Below are positions 47,346 to 55,291 of a DNA stretch of 64,000 bases, one piece after another. The notes below the pieces were generated by a model, which saw only the letters and a list, made by a program, of their open reading frames with translations, did not search any database and was not told where the DNA came from. The DNA is taken from the NCBI RefSeq assembly GCF_039652555.1, contig NZ_JBDJAF010000001.1:62001-126000 (forward strand). Reading direction: 5' to 3'. The stretch comes from Parafrigoribacterium mesophilum (lineage in GTDB: Bacteria > Actinomycetota > Actinomycetes > Actinomycetales > Microbacteriaceae). Made by a program: the position numbers and the translations under genes. How positions within the stretch are numbered: the first letter of the stretch is position 1; each line of letters begins with the position of its first letter.

Positions 47346-47933
47346 CTAGCGTGAGGTCGGATCTGTTCCCCCGGAAAGCGAGTCCCAGTCGGTGGCCGTG
47401 CCGCCGGAGGAGTCCTGCACCGGCGCACCCGACTGGAACCTGCGGGAGGAGTCCGGCCACCGGCGTCCGACCGCCAGAAGCACCACGCCGAGGACGGCGA
47501 TCAGCACACCGAGTGTCGCCGCGATCCAGGGCCACGGTGTCTGCCCGACGGTGGCGACCAGAGCGGCCACGGAGGCCTCTCCACTCACGCCGGTTGCCTT
47601 GGTCACCAGTTTGGCCGACGCGGTGACCGGGTCGGCCAGCGCTACTGCCGCCGCCAGCACGATGCTGAGGCCGATCAGCACCTCGAGCACTCCGAGGACG
47701 CGGCGGAAGAATGTTCCAGCGAGGGTGAGTGCGCCGATCAGTGCGAGAGCGGCGAGAGTCAGCGCGGGCAGCCCGGGTGCGGCGGCGTCTCCGCCTGCTG
47801 TGATGGAGTGCGTGGCGGAGTTCTCGCCGGCCAGCCTGAGGGTGAACCAGGGCTGGGTCCAGGAGATGAGTGCCAGCACGCTGAGTGCGAGCCCGACGAC
47901 GATGGACGCCGTCTTGATCCGGCGTGGAGACAT
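47346..47933 (-). CDS. Trp biosynthesis-associated membrane protein
   Basis: This 195-residue protein of the actinobacterial trp-operon membrane family has four hydrophobic helices (IVVGLALSVLALISW; LPALTLAALALIGALTLAG; VLEVLIGLSIVLAAAVAL; PWIAATLGVLIAVLGVVLL) and the early motif WTQPWF. Its role is not known. ATG 47933 shares a base with the trpE TGA (TGATG); the longer open frame upstream is the trpE 3' end in another phase. Confidence 0.9.
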   Translation of the reverse strand: MSPRRIKTASIVVGLALSVLALISWTQPWFTLRLAGENSATHSITAGGDAAAPGLPALTLAALALIGALTLAGTFFRRVLGVLEVLIGLSIVLAAAVALADPVTASAKLVTKATGVSGEASVAALVATVGQTPWPWIAATLGVLIAVLGVVLLAVGRRWPDSSRRFQSGAPVQDSSGGTATDWDSLSGGTDPTSR

Positions 47934-49456
47934 CAGTTCACCCGCCGCAGGGAATTGGCGACCGCCACGGCCCGAAGCGGTGCTGCCGCCTTGTTCCGCG
48001 TCTCCTGCTGCTCGGAGTCGGGGTCGGAGTCCGCCACGACACCAGCACCGGCCTGCACCCTGGCGATTCCGCGGGAAATCGTCGTGGTGCGGATCGAGAT
48101 CGCCAGGTCGAGGTCGCCGGAGAATCCGAAGTAGCCGACCACGCCGCCGTAGGCCCCGCGCTGCGCAGCCTCGAGCTCGTCGATGATCTCGAGCGCCCGC
48201 GGTTTCGGCGCGCCCGAGAGGGTTCCGGCCGGGAAGGTGGCCCTGAAGATGTCGAGGGAGCCCGAGTCTTCCTTCAGGTCGCCTTCGACAGACGACACGA
48301 GGTGCATGATGTGGCTGAAGCGTTCCACGCGCATGAATTCGGTGACCTCCACGGATCCCGGCCGGCACACCTTCAGGAGGTCGTTGCGGGCCAGGTCGAC
48401 GAGCATGAGGTGTTCCGCGCGTTCCTTCTCGTCGTGCAGCAGACTGTCCGACAATGCGATATCCGCCTCCGGGGAGGCGCCGCGCGGCTTTGAGCCCGCA
48501 ATCGGATGCATGTAGACCCGGCGGTTCTCCACCTTTACCAGCGCTTCTGGCGAGGATCCGATGATCCAGTACGGTTCCCCGTTGGGATCCTGGAGGGACA
48601 GCAGATACATGTACGGGCTCGGGTTCACGGTGCGCAGCACCCGGTATACGTCGATCGGGGCGGCGGTGACCTCGTGGTCGAATCGTTGCGAGATGACCAC
48701 CTGGAACACGTCGCCTGCGGTGATGTGCTCCTTCGCACGTGCCACGGAGGTGCGGAAGGCATCCGGAGTGATCCGGGGTGTCGCGGTCACCGGCGTGTCA
48801 AGGTCGACGTGCGCCAGAAAGGCCTCCGCCGGCCGGGCAAGGCCGGCCTGCAGCTCATCGAGGCGGCCCTGTGCGTCCGTCCACTGCTCGTCTTCTGTCT
48901 GTGCGCCGTCGTTCAGCGCCGTCGCGATGAGGAGCACGGAGCCGGTGCGGTGGTCGACGACAACCAGTTCGCGCACGAAACTGAGTGCCTGCCCTGGGAT
49001 TGAGAAGTCGGCCGGGGGTTGGTCCGGGAGGTTTTCGATTTGCCGGATCGCCTCCCAGCCGATGAACCCGACCAGACCGCCGGTGAGCGGCGGATGGCCA
49101 GGGATGCGCGGGGTGGCCCAGCGGGAGTACAGCTGTTCGGTGGCTCGCAGCGGGGCGGTGGGAGCATCCGGGCCGAGGGCGCGCTCGGCCGACAGGCCGT
49201 AGTCCTGCCAGGTGGCATCGTCGCCGGTTTGAGTGAGCACTCCGAACGATGAGACTCCGATGAACGAGTACCGGGACCAGATTCCGCCCTGTTCGGCGGA
49301 CTCCAGCAGGAATGTGCCCGGCCGCCCGGCGGCGAGTTTGCGGTAGATGCCCACCGGTGTTTCACCGTCGGCGAAGAGTTCCCGGATCACCGGGACGACC
49401 TTGTGGCCATCCTGGAGCCCGGCGAACTGCTGCCGCGTCGTGGTCCCGTTGCTCAT
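47933..49456 (-). CDS. trpE: Anthranilate synthase component I
   Basis: This enzyme makes anthranilate from chorismate with ammonia from TrpG. It has 507 residues. The LLES motif for tryptophan feedback binding is at about residues 50-53 (FLLESAEQGG). The chorismate-binding domain has PSPYMYLL, IAGSKPRG and DLARNDLLKVC. It overlaps hisI by 4 bp, tying the his genes upstream to the trp genes downstream in one transcript. I saw no leader peptide or attenuator. Confidence 0.97.
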   Translation of the reverse strand: MSNGTTTRQQFAGLQDGHKVVPVIRELFADGETPVGIYRKLAAGRPGTFLLESAEQGGIWSRYSFIGVSSFGVLTQTGDDATWQDYGLSAERALGPDAPTAPLRATEQLYSRWATPRIPGHPPLTGGLVGFIGWEAIRQIENLPDQPPADFSIPGQALSFVRELVVVDHRTGSVLLIATALNDGAQTEDEQWTDAQGRLDELQAGLARPAEAFLAHVDLDTPVTATPRITPDAFRTSVARAKEHITAGDVFQVVISQRFDHEVTAAPIDVYRVLRTVNPSPYMYLLSLQDPNGEPYWIIGSSPEALVKVENRRVYMHPIAGSKPRGASPEADIALSDSLLHDEKERAEHLMLVDLARNDLLKVCRPGSVEVTEFMRVERFSHIMHLVSSVEGDLKEDSGSLDIFRATFPAGTLSGAPKPRALEIIDELEAAQRGAYGGVVGYFGFSGDLDLAISIRTTTISRGIARVQAGAGVVADSDPDSEQQETRNKAAAPLRAVAVANSLRRVN

Positions 49457-49818
49457 GCGTCGCTCTCGCGCGTGCCGGTCACCACGTCGGTGATCGGTCC
49501 GACGTCGAAGCAGGAGCGTGCGCCGGTGTGGCAGGCCACCCCGACCTGATCGACCGACACAAGCAGCGCGTCGCTGTCGCAGTCCAGTGCCGCCGAGCGC
49601 ACGTACTGGGCGTTGCCTGAGGTGTCACCCTTGCGCCAGTACTCCTGGCGAGACCGGGACCAGAAAGTCACGCGACCGGAAGTGAGAGTGCGCCGCAACG
49701 CCTCGGCATCCATCCAGCCGAGCATCAGCACCTCGCCGGTGTCCCATTGCTGGATGATCGCGGGGATCAGCCCCTTGGCATCGAATCTCGCCTCGCTCAG
49801 CGCGGTTATGCCGTCCAT
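49453..49818 (-). CDS. hisI: Phosphoribosyl-AMP cyclohydrolase
   Basis: This enzyme opens the purine ring of PR-AMP in histidine synthesis. It has 121 residues and is the stand-alone form, not fused to HisE. GWMDAEALRRTL and WSRSRQEYWRKGDTSGN are seen. The metal site DCDSDALL and the cysteines in VACHTGARSCF complete the family pattern. It lies 6 bp after hisF. Confidence 0.97.
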   Translation of the reverse strand: MDGITALSEARFDAKGLIPAIIQQWDTGEVLMLGWMDAEALRRTLTSGRVTFWSRSRQEYWRKGDTSGNAQYVRSAALDCDSDALLVSVDQVGVACHTGARSCFDVGPITDVVTGTRESDA

Positions 49819-49824
49819 GGTCTC

Positions 49825-50595
49825 CTACCTGGTCGTGAAGCCCGCCTCGGACAGCACGTGCTTCACCTCGCCTACCGTCAATTGTCCACTGTGGAACACG
49901 GATGCCGCGAGCACCGCGTCGGCTCCGGCAGCCACTGCCGGGGCGAAGTGGTCCAGCGAACCGGCGCCGCCGGAGGCGATCACCGGGACGGTGCTGTGTT
50001 GCCGCATGGCGGTCACCAGTTCCAGGTCGAACCCGTTCTTGGTTCCATCGGCGTCGATGGAGTTGACCAGCAGTTCGCCGACGCCGCGGTCGATGGCCTC
50101 GCTCGCCCAGGCGAGCGCGTCCAGGTCGGTGTCCACCCGCCCGCCGTGGGTGGTGACGATGAAGCCGGACTCGCTGGCGCCTGCCTTCCGTTTGACATCG
50201 AGCGACAGCACGAGCACCTGCGCCCCGAACCGGGCGGCGATCTCGCCGATCAGGGCAGGTCTGGCGATGGCCGCACTGTTCACGCCGACCTTGTCCGCCC
50301 CGCAGGCCAGAAGTTTCGCCACGTCGTCGGCGGATCGGACGCCTCCGCCAACGGTGAGCGGGATGAAAATCTGCTCGGCGGCGGCGGTGACCATCTCGTA
50401 GGTGGTGGCGCGTTCATCGACGGTGGCCGTCACGTCGAGGAAAGTGATTTCGTCCGCGCCCTGTTCGTAGTAGCGGCGGGCAAGTGCGACAGGATCTCCC
50501 GCGTCCCTCAGGTTCAGGAAGTTGACGCCCTTGACGACACGGCCTGCGGCCACGTCCAGGCACGGGATGACCCTGACTGCGACGTCCACGGTCAA
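49825..50595 (-). CDS. hisF: Imidazole glycerol phosphate synthase subunit HisF
   Basis: This cyclase subunit makes imidazole-glycerol phosphate and AICAR with ammonia from HisH. It has 256 residues in a TIM barrel. The catalytic aspartates are in IPCLDVAAGRVVKG and LVNSIDADGTKNGFD. It overlaps hisG by 4 bp. hisH and hisA are not in the window. Confidence 0.97.
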   Translation of the reverse strand: MTVDVAVRVIPCLDVAAGRVVKGVNFLNLRDAGDPVALARRYYEQGADEITFLDVTATVDERATTYEMVTAAAEQIFIPLTVGGGVRSADDVAKLLACGADKVGVNSAAIARPALIGEIAARFGAQVLVLSLDVKRKAGASESGFIVTTHGGRVDTDLDALAWASEAIDRGVGELLVNSIDADGTKNGFDLELVTAMRQHSTVPVIASGGAGSLDHFAPAVAAGADAVLAASVFHSGQLTVGEVKHVLSEAGFTTR

Positions 50596-51431
50596 ATCCG
50601 GGCGGCGTGGATGGGGCTGACCAGGATGGCGCGGGCGCCCAGTTCGTACAGCGCGTCCATGATGGTGTTCGCTTCCGCGCGCGGGATCATCACCCGCACG
50701 GCCACCCAGCCGGTGTCGTGCAGCGGGGAAACCGTCGGCGATTCCAGCCCCGGGGTGATCGTGGAGGCGGTCTCCAAGAGGGTCACCGGCAGGTCGTAGT
50801 CCATCAGCACGTACTGCCGGGCGACCAGCACGCCGTGCAGCCGGCGGTGGAAGGTGGGCAACCCCTCGATGTCGTCTGTTGAGCTGATCAGCACCGCGGT
50901 CGACTCGAGGATGACGGGGCCGAAGATCTCCAGGTTCTGCTGGCGCAGCGTGGTGCCCGTGGAGACCACGTCGGCGACGGCATCCGCGACGCCCAGGCGC
51001 ACCGCGGATTCCACGGCGCCGTCCAGGGTCACCAGTTTGACCGTGATCCCAATCGCGTCCAGGTAGTTCTTCACCAATCCCGGGTAGCTTGTGGCCACCC
51101 GGACCCCTTCGAGCTCCTCGACAGCGGTGAACTTGCCGGCGGGGCCGGCGAAGCGAAACGTGGATGCCCCGAAGTCGAGGGTGGCGACCTCGGTGGCGTT
51201 CGAGCCGGAGTCCAGCAGCATGTCGCGGCCGGTGATGCCGACGTCCAGTGCCCCAGAGCCGACGTAGGTGGCGATGTCCCGCGGGCGGAGGTAGAAGAAC
51301 TCGGCGTGGTTCGGCTCGTCGAACACCACGAGTTGTTTCGGATCGCGCCGAATGACGTATCCTGCCTCGGACAGCATCTGGACGGCTGTTTCGGACAACA
51401 CGCCCTTGTTGGGCACGGCGACTCGCAGCAT
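50592..51431 (-). CDS. hisG: ATP phosphoribosyltransferase, long form
   Basis: This is the first and feedback-inhibited enzyme of histidine synthesis. It has 279 residues from the ATG at 51431, where it begins LRVAVPNKGVLSE; nine codons upstream are open but not conserved. The phosphoribosyl site is around SGTTLRQQNLEI-like residues (VVSTGTTLRQQN). The C-terminal ACT-like domain (about 205-279) marks the long, HisZ-independent form that binds histidine. Confidence 0.95.
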   Translation of the reverse strand: MLRVAVPNKGVLSETAVQMLSEAGYVIRRDPKQLVVFDEPNHAEFFYLRPRDIATYVGSGALDVGITGRDMLLDSGSNATEVATLDFGASTFRFAGPAGKFTAVEELEGVRVATSYPGLVKNYLDAIGITVKLVTLDGAVESAVRLGVADAVADVVSTGTTLRQQNLEIFGPVILESTAVLISSTDDIEGLPTFHRRLHGVLVARQYVLMDYDLPVTLLETASTITPGLESPTVSPLHDTGWVAVRVMIPRAEANTIMDALYELGARAILVSPIHAARI

Positions 51432-51473
51432 TCTTGAGTTCTCTTTACTCGCCGGCAAGGGCGGACGGGGCGA

Positions 51474-51737
51474 TCACAGGTAGCGGTAGATGTCCGCGGG
51501 GGTGAGACCCTTGGCGATCATCAGCACCTGAACGTGGTACAGCAGTTGCGAGATTTCTTCAGCGGTCTCATCGAGGGACTGGAATTCAGCAGCCATCCAC
51601 ACCTCGGCGGCCTCCTCGACGATCTTCTTGCCAATGGAGTGCACGCCGCCGTCCAGTCTGGCGACCGTTCCGGAGCCCTCCGGCCGTGTCGCGGCTTTCT
51701 CGGTCAGCTCATCGAAGAGTCCGTCGAACGTTTTCAC
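51474..51737 (-). CDS. hisE: Phosphoribosyl-ATP pyrophosphatase
   Basis: This enzyme removes pyrophosphate from PR-ATP. It has 87 residues of the all-alpha MazG-like fold. The metal-binding helix EEAAEVWMAAEF and the C-terminal EISQLLYHVQVLM are conserved. It lies 42 bp upstream of hisG and is the first gene of the his-trp run. Confidence 0.96.
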   Translation of the reverse strand: MKTFDGLFDELTEKAATRPEGSGTVARLDGGVHSIGKKIVEEAAEVWMAAEFQSLDETAEEISQLLYHVQVLMIAKGLTPADIYRYL

Positions 51738-51788
51738 ACCCTCAACGTTACCGGTAGCCCGGGTGTGGTTTCGCTTGAGACGACCGCG

Positions 51789-52163
51789 CTAGCTGACGCC
51801 CAGCAGGTCGATGACGAAGATCAGGGTGCGTCCGGACAGGTGATGGCCGGATCCGGCGACGCCGTAAGCCAGGTGTGGCGGCACGACGAGCTGTCGGCGA
51901 CCACCGACACGCATGCCGGGGATGCCTTGCTGCCATCCCGCAATCAGGCTCCGCAGCGGGAAGTTGATCGAGGATCCCCTGCCCCACGACGAGTCGAACT
52001 CTTCGCCAGACTCGAGGTCGACCCCGACGTAGTGCACGTCGACGGTTGCTCCGGCCGTGGCTTCCGCACCGTCGCCGACCTCGATGTCTGTGGTGACCAG
52101 GTCCCGCGGTGCTTCGCCGTCGTAGAACTCGATCTGTGGTTTGGTCTTGCCTGTTTCGCTCAT
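51789..52163 (-). CDS. FKBP-type peptidyl-prolyl isomerase
   Basis: This is a 124-residue single-domain FKBP. The active-site residues are recognisable in VDVHYVG, GEEFDSSWGRG, SLIAGWQQGIPGMRVGGRRQLVVPPHLAYG and LIFVIDLLGV. There is no signal peptide or membrane segment, so it is cytoplasmic. I start it at ATG 52163; an in-frame codon at 52175 is possible. It follows the rpe stop by 27 bp. Confidence 0.93.
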   Translation of the reverse strand: MSETGKTKPQIEFYDGEAPRDLVTTDIEVGDGAEATAGATVDVHYVGVDLESGEEFDSSWGRGSSINFPLRSLIAGWQQGIPGMRVGGRRQLVVPPHLAYGVAGSGHHLSGRTLIFVIDLLGVS

Positions 52164-52190
52164 CCGTCCATCCAACCAGACGTTGCCAGG

Positions 52191-52856
52191 TTACGGATGC
52201 GTGTGGCGGGTTGCGACGGCCCGAAGCGTTCGGATCATGGCGGCCGGGTCGTCGGCCTTGAAGACGCTGGAGCCGGCCACGAACGTGTCCGCGCCGGCGT
52301 CGGCGGCGATGATGATGGTGTGCTCGTCGATGCCGCCGTCGACCTGAAGCCAGACATCAAGTCCAGTGCTGGCGACTCTCTCACTCAGTAGACGCAGTTT
52401 GGGCATGGTGGAATCCATGAACTTCTGACCGCCGAAGCCCGGTTCGACCGTCATCACCAGTACCTGGTCGAACTCCGTCAGCAGCTCGAGGTACGGCTCA
52501 ATGGGTGTGTCCGGCTTGACCGCGAGCCCGGCCCGCGCGCCAATCTCCCGTAGTCGCCGTGCGAGCGTCACGCTGTCGGCCGCCGCCTCGGCGTGGAAGG
52601 TGACCGAGAACGCACCGGCCTCAGCGTAGCCGGGTGCCCATCGGTCTGGGTCGTCAATCATCAGATGCACGTCCAGCGGCAGCGCCGATACCTGCTGCAG
52701 CCGCTCGACCATGCCCTGGCCGAAGGTGAGGTTCGGCACGAAGTGGTTGTCCATCACGTCCACGTGCACCAAATCTGCGGTGTGGATGCGCTCCAGCTCT
52801 CTCTGCAGGTTGGCGAAGTCCGCCGCGAGGATGCTGGGGTTGATGCGGACCGGCAT
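52191..52856 (-). CDS. rpe: Ribulose-phosphate 3-epimerase
   Basis: This pentose phosphate enzyme interconverts ribulose-5-P and xylulose-5-P. It has 221 residues in a TIM barrel. The metal ligands and catalytic aspartates are in HVDVMDNHFVPNLTFG, DVHLMIDDPD and WLQVDGGIDEHTI. VEPGFGGQKFM is the phosphate loop. It lies 97 bp after the rsmB stop. Confidence 0.97.
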   Translation of the reverse strand: MPVRINPSILAADFANLQRELERIHTADLVHVDVMDNHFVPNLTFGQGMVERLQQVSALPLDVHLMIDDPDRWAPGYAEAGAFSVTFHAEAAADSVTLARRLREIGARAGLAVKPDTPIEPYLELLTEFDQVLVMTVEPGFGGQKFMDSTMPKLRLLSERVASTGLDVWLQVDGGIDEHTIIIAADAGADTFVAGSSVFKADDPAAMIRTLRAVATRHTHP

Positions 52857-52953
52857 GCCGTCAGCCTACCGGGCGTGCTCGGTCCAACTGCTGACTTGCG
52901 TCTTGTGCACTTTCCCAAGCCCCGGGAGCAACGACTACCCGCAAGTGAGCACC

Positions 52954-54339
52954 CTAGGCTCGCTGCAGCAACTGGATGAACATGGCATCCGTGCCGTGCC
53001 GGTGCGGCCACAATTGCACATGCGAGGCCTGCGGCAGATCGAGTCTCTGGCGGGTGGCTTGCGCCAGCACCGCCTGGGTGTCTATGGTGTGCACATCTCC
53101 GGGCCCCGCGTTGGTGCCGCCCAGCACGCTCTGCACCACGGCCCTCGTCTCACCCGGATGCGGCGAGCAGGTGACGTAGGCGACGATGCCACCGGGTTTC
53201 AGCGCAGTCAGTGCCGATTCCAGCAGCCTGATCTGCACCTCGGCGAGGTCGGCGACATCGTGGGGTTGCTTGCGCCAGCGCGCCTCGGGGCGCCGGCGTA
53301 GCGCGCCCAGGCCGGTGCACGGGGCATCCAGCAGAATGCGGTCGAATTGACCGGCGTGGGAATCGCCGATTCCGGTGCCATCCAGTTCCCACACGTCGGG
53401 CGGCGACTCGTAAACGGCGAGGGCATTGCGCACCAGTTGTGCACGGGCCGGCACGAATTCGTTGGCGACCAGGGTGGCTCCGCCGGCCGCCGCCTCCGCC
53501 GCGAGCAGCGTGGCCTTGCCGCCAGGACCGGCGCACAAGTCGAGCCAGCGTTCACCCAGCCGGATCGGTCTGGCGCGGCTGAGGGCGAGAGCGGCCAGCT
53601 GCGATCCCTCGTCCTGAACCCGGGCGCGTCCTTCGCGCACGACGGACCAGTGCGCGGGGTCGCCGCCGTCGCTGGCCGCGGCGAACGGCGAGAACCGGCC
53701 TGGCCGGGTGCCTGGCAGGTCGGCCACGGTCGACAGGCCCGGCAACGCGGTGAGGCTGACGTGGGGTGCTGCGTTGTCCGCCTGCAACAGCGCGGTGAGC
53801 TCGTCGCCCCGACCCTCGGCGGCCAGTGCCCGCCGGAACGCTCGGATGATCCAGACCGGATGGGAGTGTTCCGCGGCCAGTCGTTCGTCGTCGTTGCGTG
53901 CCCCGGCCAGCACGAGCGACTGCCAGGTTTGCGGACTGCTTCTGGTGATGGTGCGCAGCACCCCGTTGACGAATCCGGTGGCCGATCGGGAGCCGACTTC
54001 GCGGGCGAGGGACACCGCCTCGTCTACGGCGGCGTGCTGGGCGACCCGCATCGACAACAGTTGGTGCACGCCAAGGCGCAGCACATCCAGGATCGGGGCG
54101 TCGATTTGCGCAGCGGGCCGACGGGCGGCCAACTCGATCACCCGGTCGTAGTAGCCGAGCATGCGCAGGGTGCCGTAGGTCAGTTCCGTGGCGAGCGCGG
54201 CATCCGGTCCGGCCAGTTTGGCCCGCCCCAGCCGTACCGGCAGCAGCAGGTTCGCGTAGGCGTCTGACTCGCGGACGGCGCTGATGACCTCGTACGCCAC
54301 GCGTCTGGCCGGCTGGATCCGGATTCTGGTATCGCTCAC
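52954..54339 (-). CDS. rsmB: 16S rRNA (cytosine-C5) methyltransferase RsmB-like
   Basis: This SAM-dependent methyltransferase is about 461 residues. An N-terminal NusB-like RNA-binding domain (about 1-150) precedes the catalytic domain. The SAM motif is WLDLCAGPGGKATLLA, and the two cysteines of m5C enzymes are in DAPCTGLGALRRRPEARW and VTCSPHPGET. The GTG at 54339 overlaps the fmt stop (GTGA). The target base in 16S rRNA is inferred from the family. Confidence 0.94.
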   Translation of the reverse strand: MSDTRIRIQPARRVAYEVISAVRESDAYANLLLPVRLGRAKLAGPDAALATELTYGTLRMLGYYDRVIELAARRPAAQIDAPILDVLRLGVHQLLSMRVAQHAAVDEAVSLAREVGSRSATGFVNGVLRTITRSSPQTWQSLVLAGARNDDERLAAEHSHPVWIIRAFRRALAAEGRGDELTALLQADNAAPHVSLTALPGLSTVADLPGTRPGRFSPFAAASDGGDPAHWSVVREGRARVQDEGSQLAALALSRARPIRLGERWLDLCAGPGGKATLLAAEAAAGGATLVANEFVPARAQLVRNALAVYESPPDVWELDGTGIGDSHAGQFDRILLDAPCTGLGALRRRPEARWRKQPHDVADLAEVQIRLLESALTALKPGGIVAYVTCSPHPGETRAVVQSVLGGTNAGPGDVHTIDTQAVLAQATRQRLDLPQASHVQLWPHRHGTDAMFIQLLQRA

Positions 54340-55277
54340 TTCGTCCCGTCTGCAGTGTGGGCTGGTCGTCGTCCGCGCCACCAGTCGGCCGCGGGCATCG
54401 GATTCTTCCCCGCCGGTTGCACAGCGAGCAGTTCCAGCGCGTCGCTGCCCGTGCCGACGAGTACCCGCCCGTCCGAGTAGCCGAATTGCCCGGGCGGCAG
54501 CTGGATACCGGGGGCAGCGGTGGCGGCGAGCACCTTGACGCGCGCGCCATCGACCAGGGTGAACGCACCGGGCTCCGGGGTGACACCGCGGATCAGGTTC
54601 GACACGATAGCGCCGTGCGCGTTCCAGTCGATCCGGCCGTCGTCGATCAGGAGTTTAGGTGCCGTCGTGACGTCGCCGTTCTGTTCCTGCGCCCTCGCGG
54701 TGCCGTCGGCCAGGGCATCCACCACCCGCAGCAGCAGCTGGGCGCCACCCTCGGAAAGGCTTTTCAGGAGCTGCCCGGCGGTCTGGTTTGCGGCAATGGT
54801 CTGGGTGAACTGTCCGAACACCGCACCGGCGTCCAGTTCCGCCACAAGTTGGAAGACGGTGGCTCCGGTGATCTCGTCTCCGGCGATGATGGCTCGTTGC
54901 ACCGGAGCGGCGCCGCGCCATCGCGGCAGTAGCGAGAAGTGCAGGTTGATCCAGCCGAGCCGAGGCACCGACAGCAACGGCTCCCGGATCAGCCCGCCGT
55001 AGGCGACGATCACGCCCAGGTCGGGGTGCAGTTCGCGGATGCTGTCGGTGAGTGCGCCCACCCGGTTCGACTTGAGTACGGGGAGGGACCGCGCTGTGGC
55101 GGCGACGGCCACGGCGGTCGGGGTGAGGACGTGTTTCCTGCCCTGCGGCGAGTCCTCGCGGGTGACGACGCCGACCACCTCGTGGCTGCTGTCGGCCAGC
55201 AGGTGCAGGCTCGGCGTGGCGGCATCGGGGCTTCCGGCGAACACAATGCGCAGTGAAGAACCAGGCAGTTGGTGCAT
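54336..55277 (-). CDS. fmt: Methionyl-tRNA formyltransferase
   Basis: This enzyme formylates initiator Met-tRNA using 10-formyl-tetrahydrofolate. It has 313 residues from ATG 55277 (AAAGG about 8 nt upstream); an ATG six codons earlier overlaps the priA stop and is also possible. The catalytic Asn, His and Ser-Leu-Leu-Pro loop are in INLHFSLLPRWRGAAPVQRAI, with the Asp in VAELDAGAVFG. The C-terminal OB-like domain is present. Confidence 0.95.
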   Translation of the reverse strand: MHQLPGSSLRIVFAGSPDAATPSLHLLADSSHEVVGVVTREDSPQGRKHVLTPTAVAVAATARSLPVLKSNRVGALTDSIRELHPDLGVIVAYGGLIREPLLSVPRLGWINLHFSLLPRWRGAAPVQRAIIAGDEITGATVFQLVAELDAGAVFGQFTQTIAANQTAGQLLKSLSEGGAQLLLRVVDALADGTARAQEQNGDVTTAPKLLIDDGRIDWNAHGAIVSNLIRGVTPEPGAFTLVDGARVKVLAATAAPGIQLPPGQFGYSDGRVLVGTGSDALELLAVQPAGKNPMPAADWWRGRRPAHTADGTK

Positions 55278-55291
55278 CTCACGGGCCTTTC

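Noticed and set aside
49457..49824. Tryptophan attenuator or leader peptide before trpE
   Set aside because: trpE overlaps hisI by 4 bp, so there is no leader. No Trp-codon run or alternative hairpins were found.
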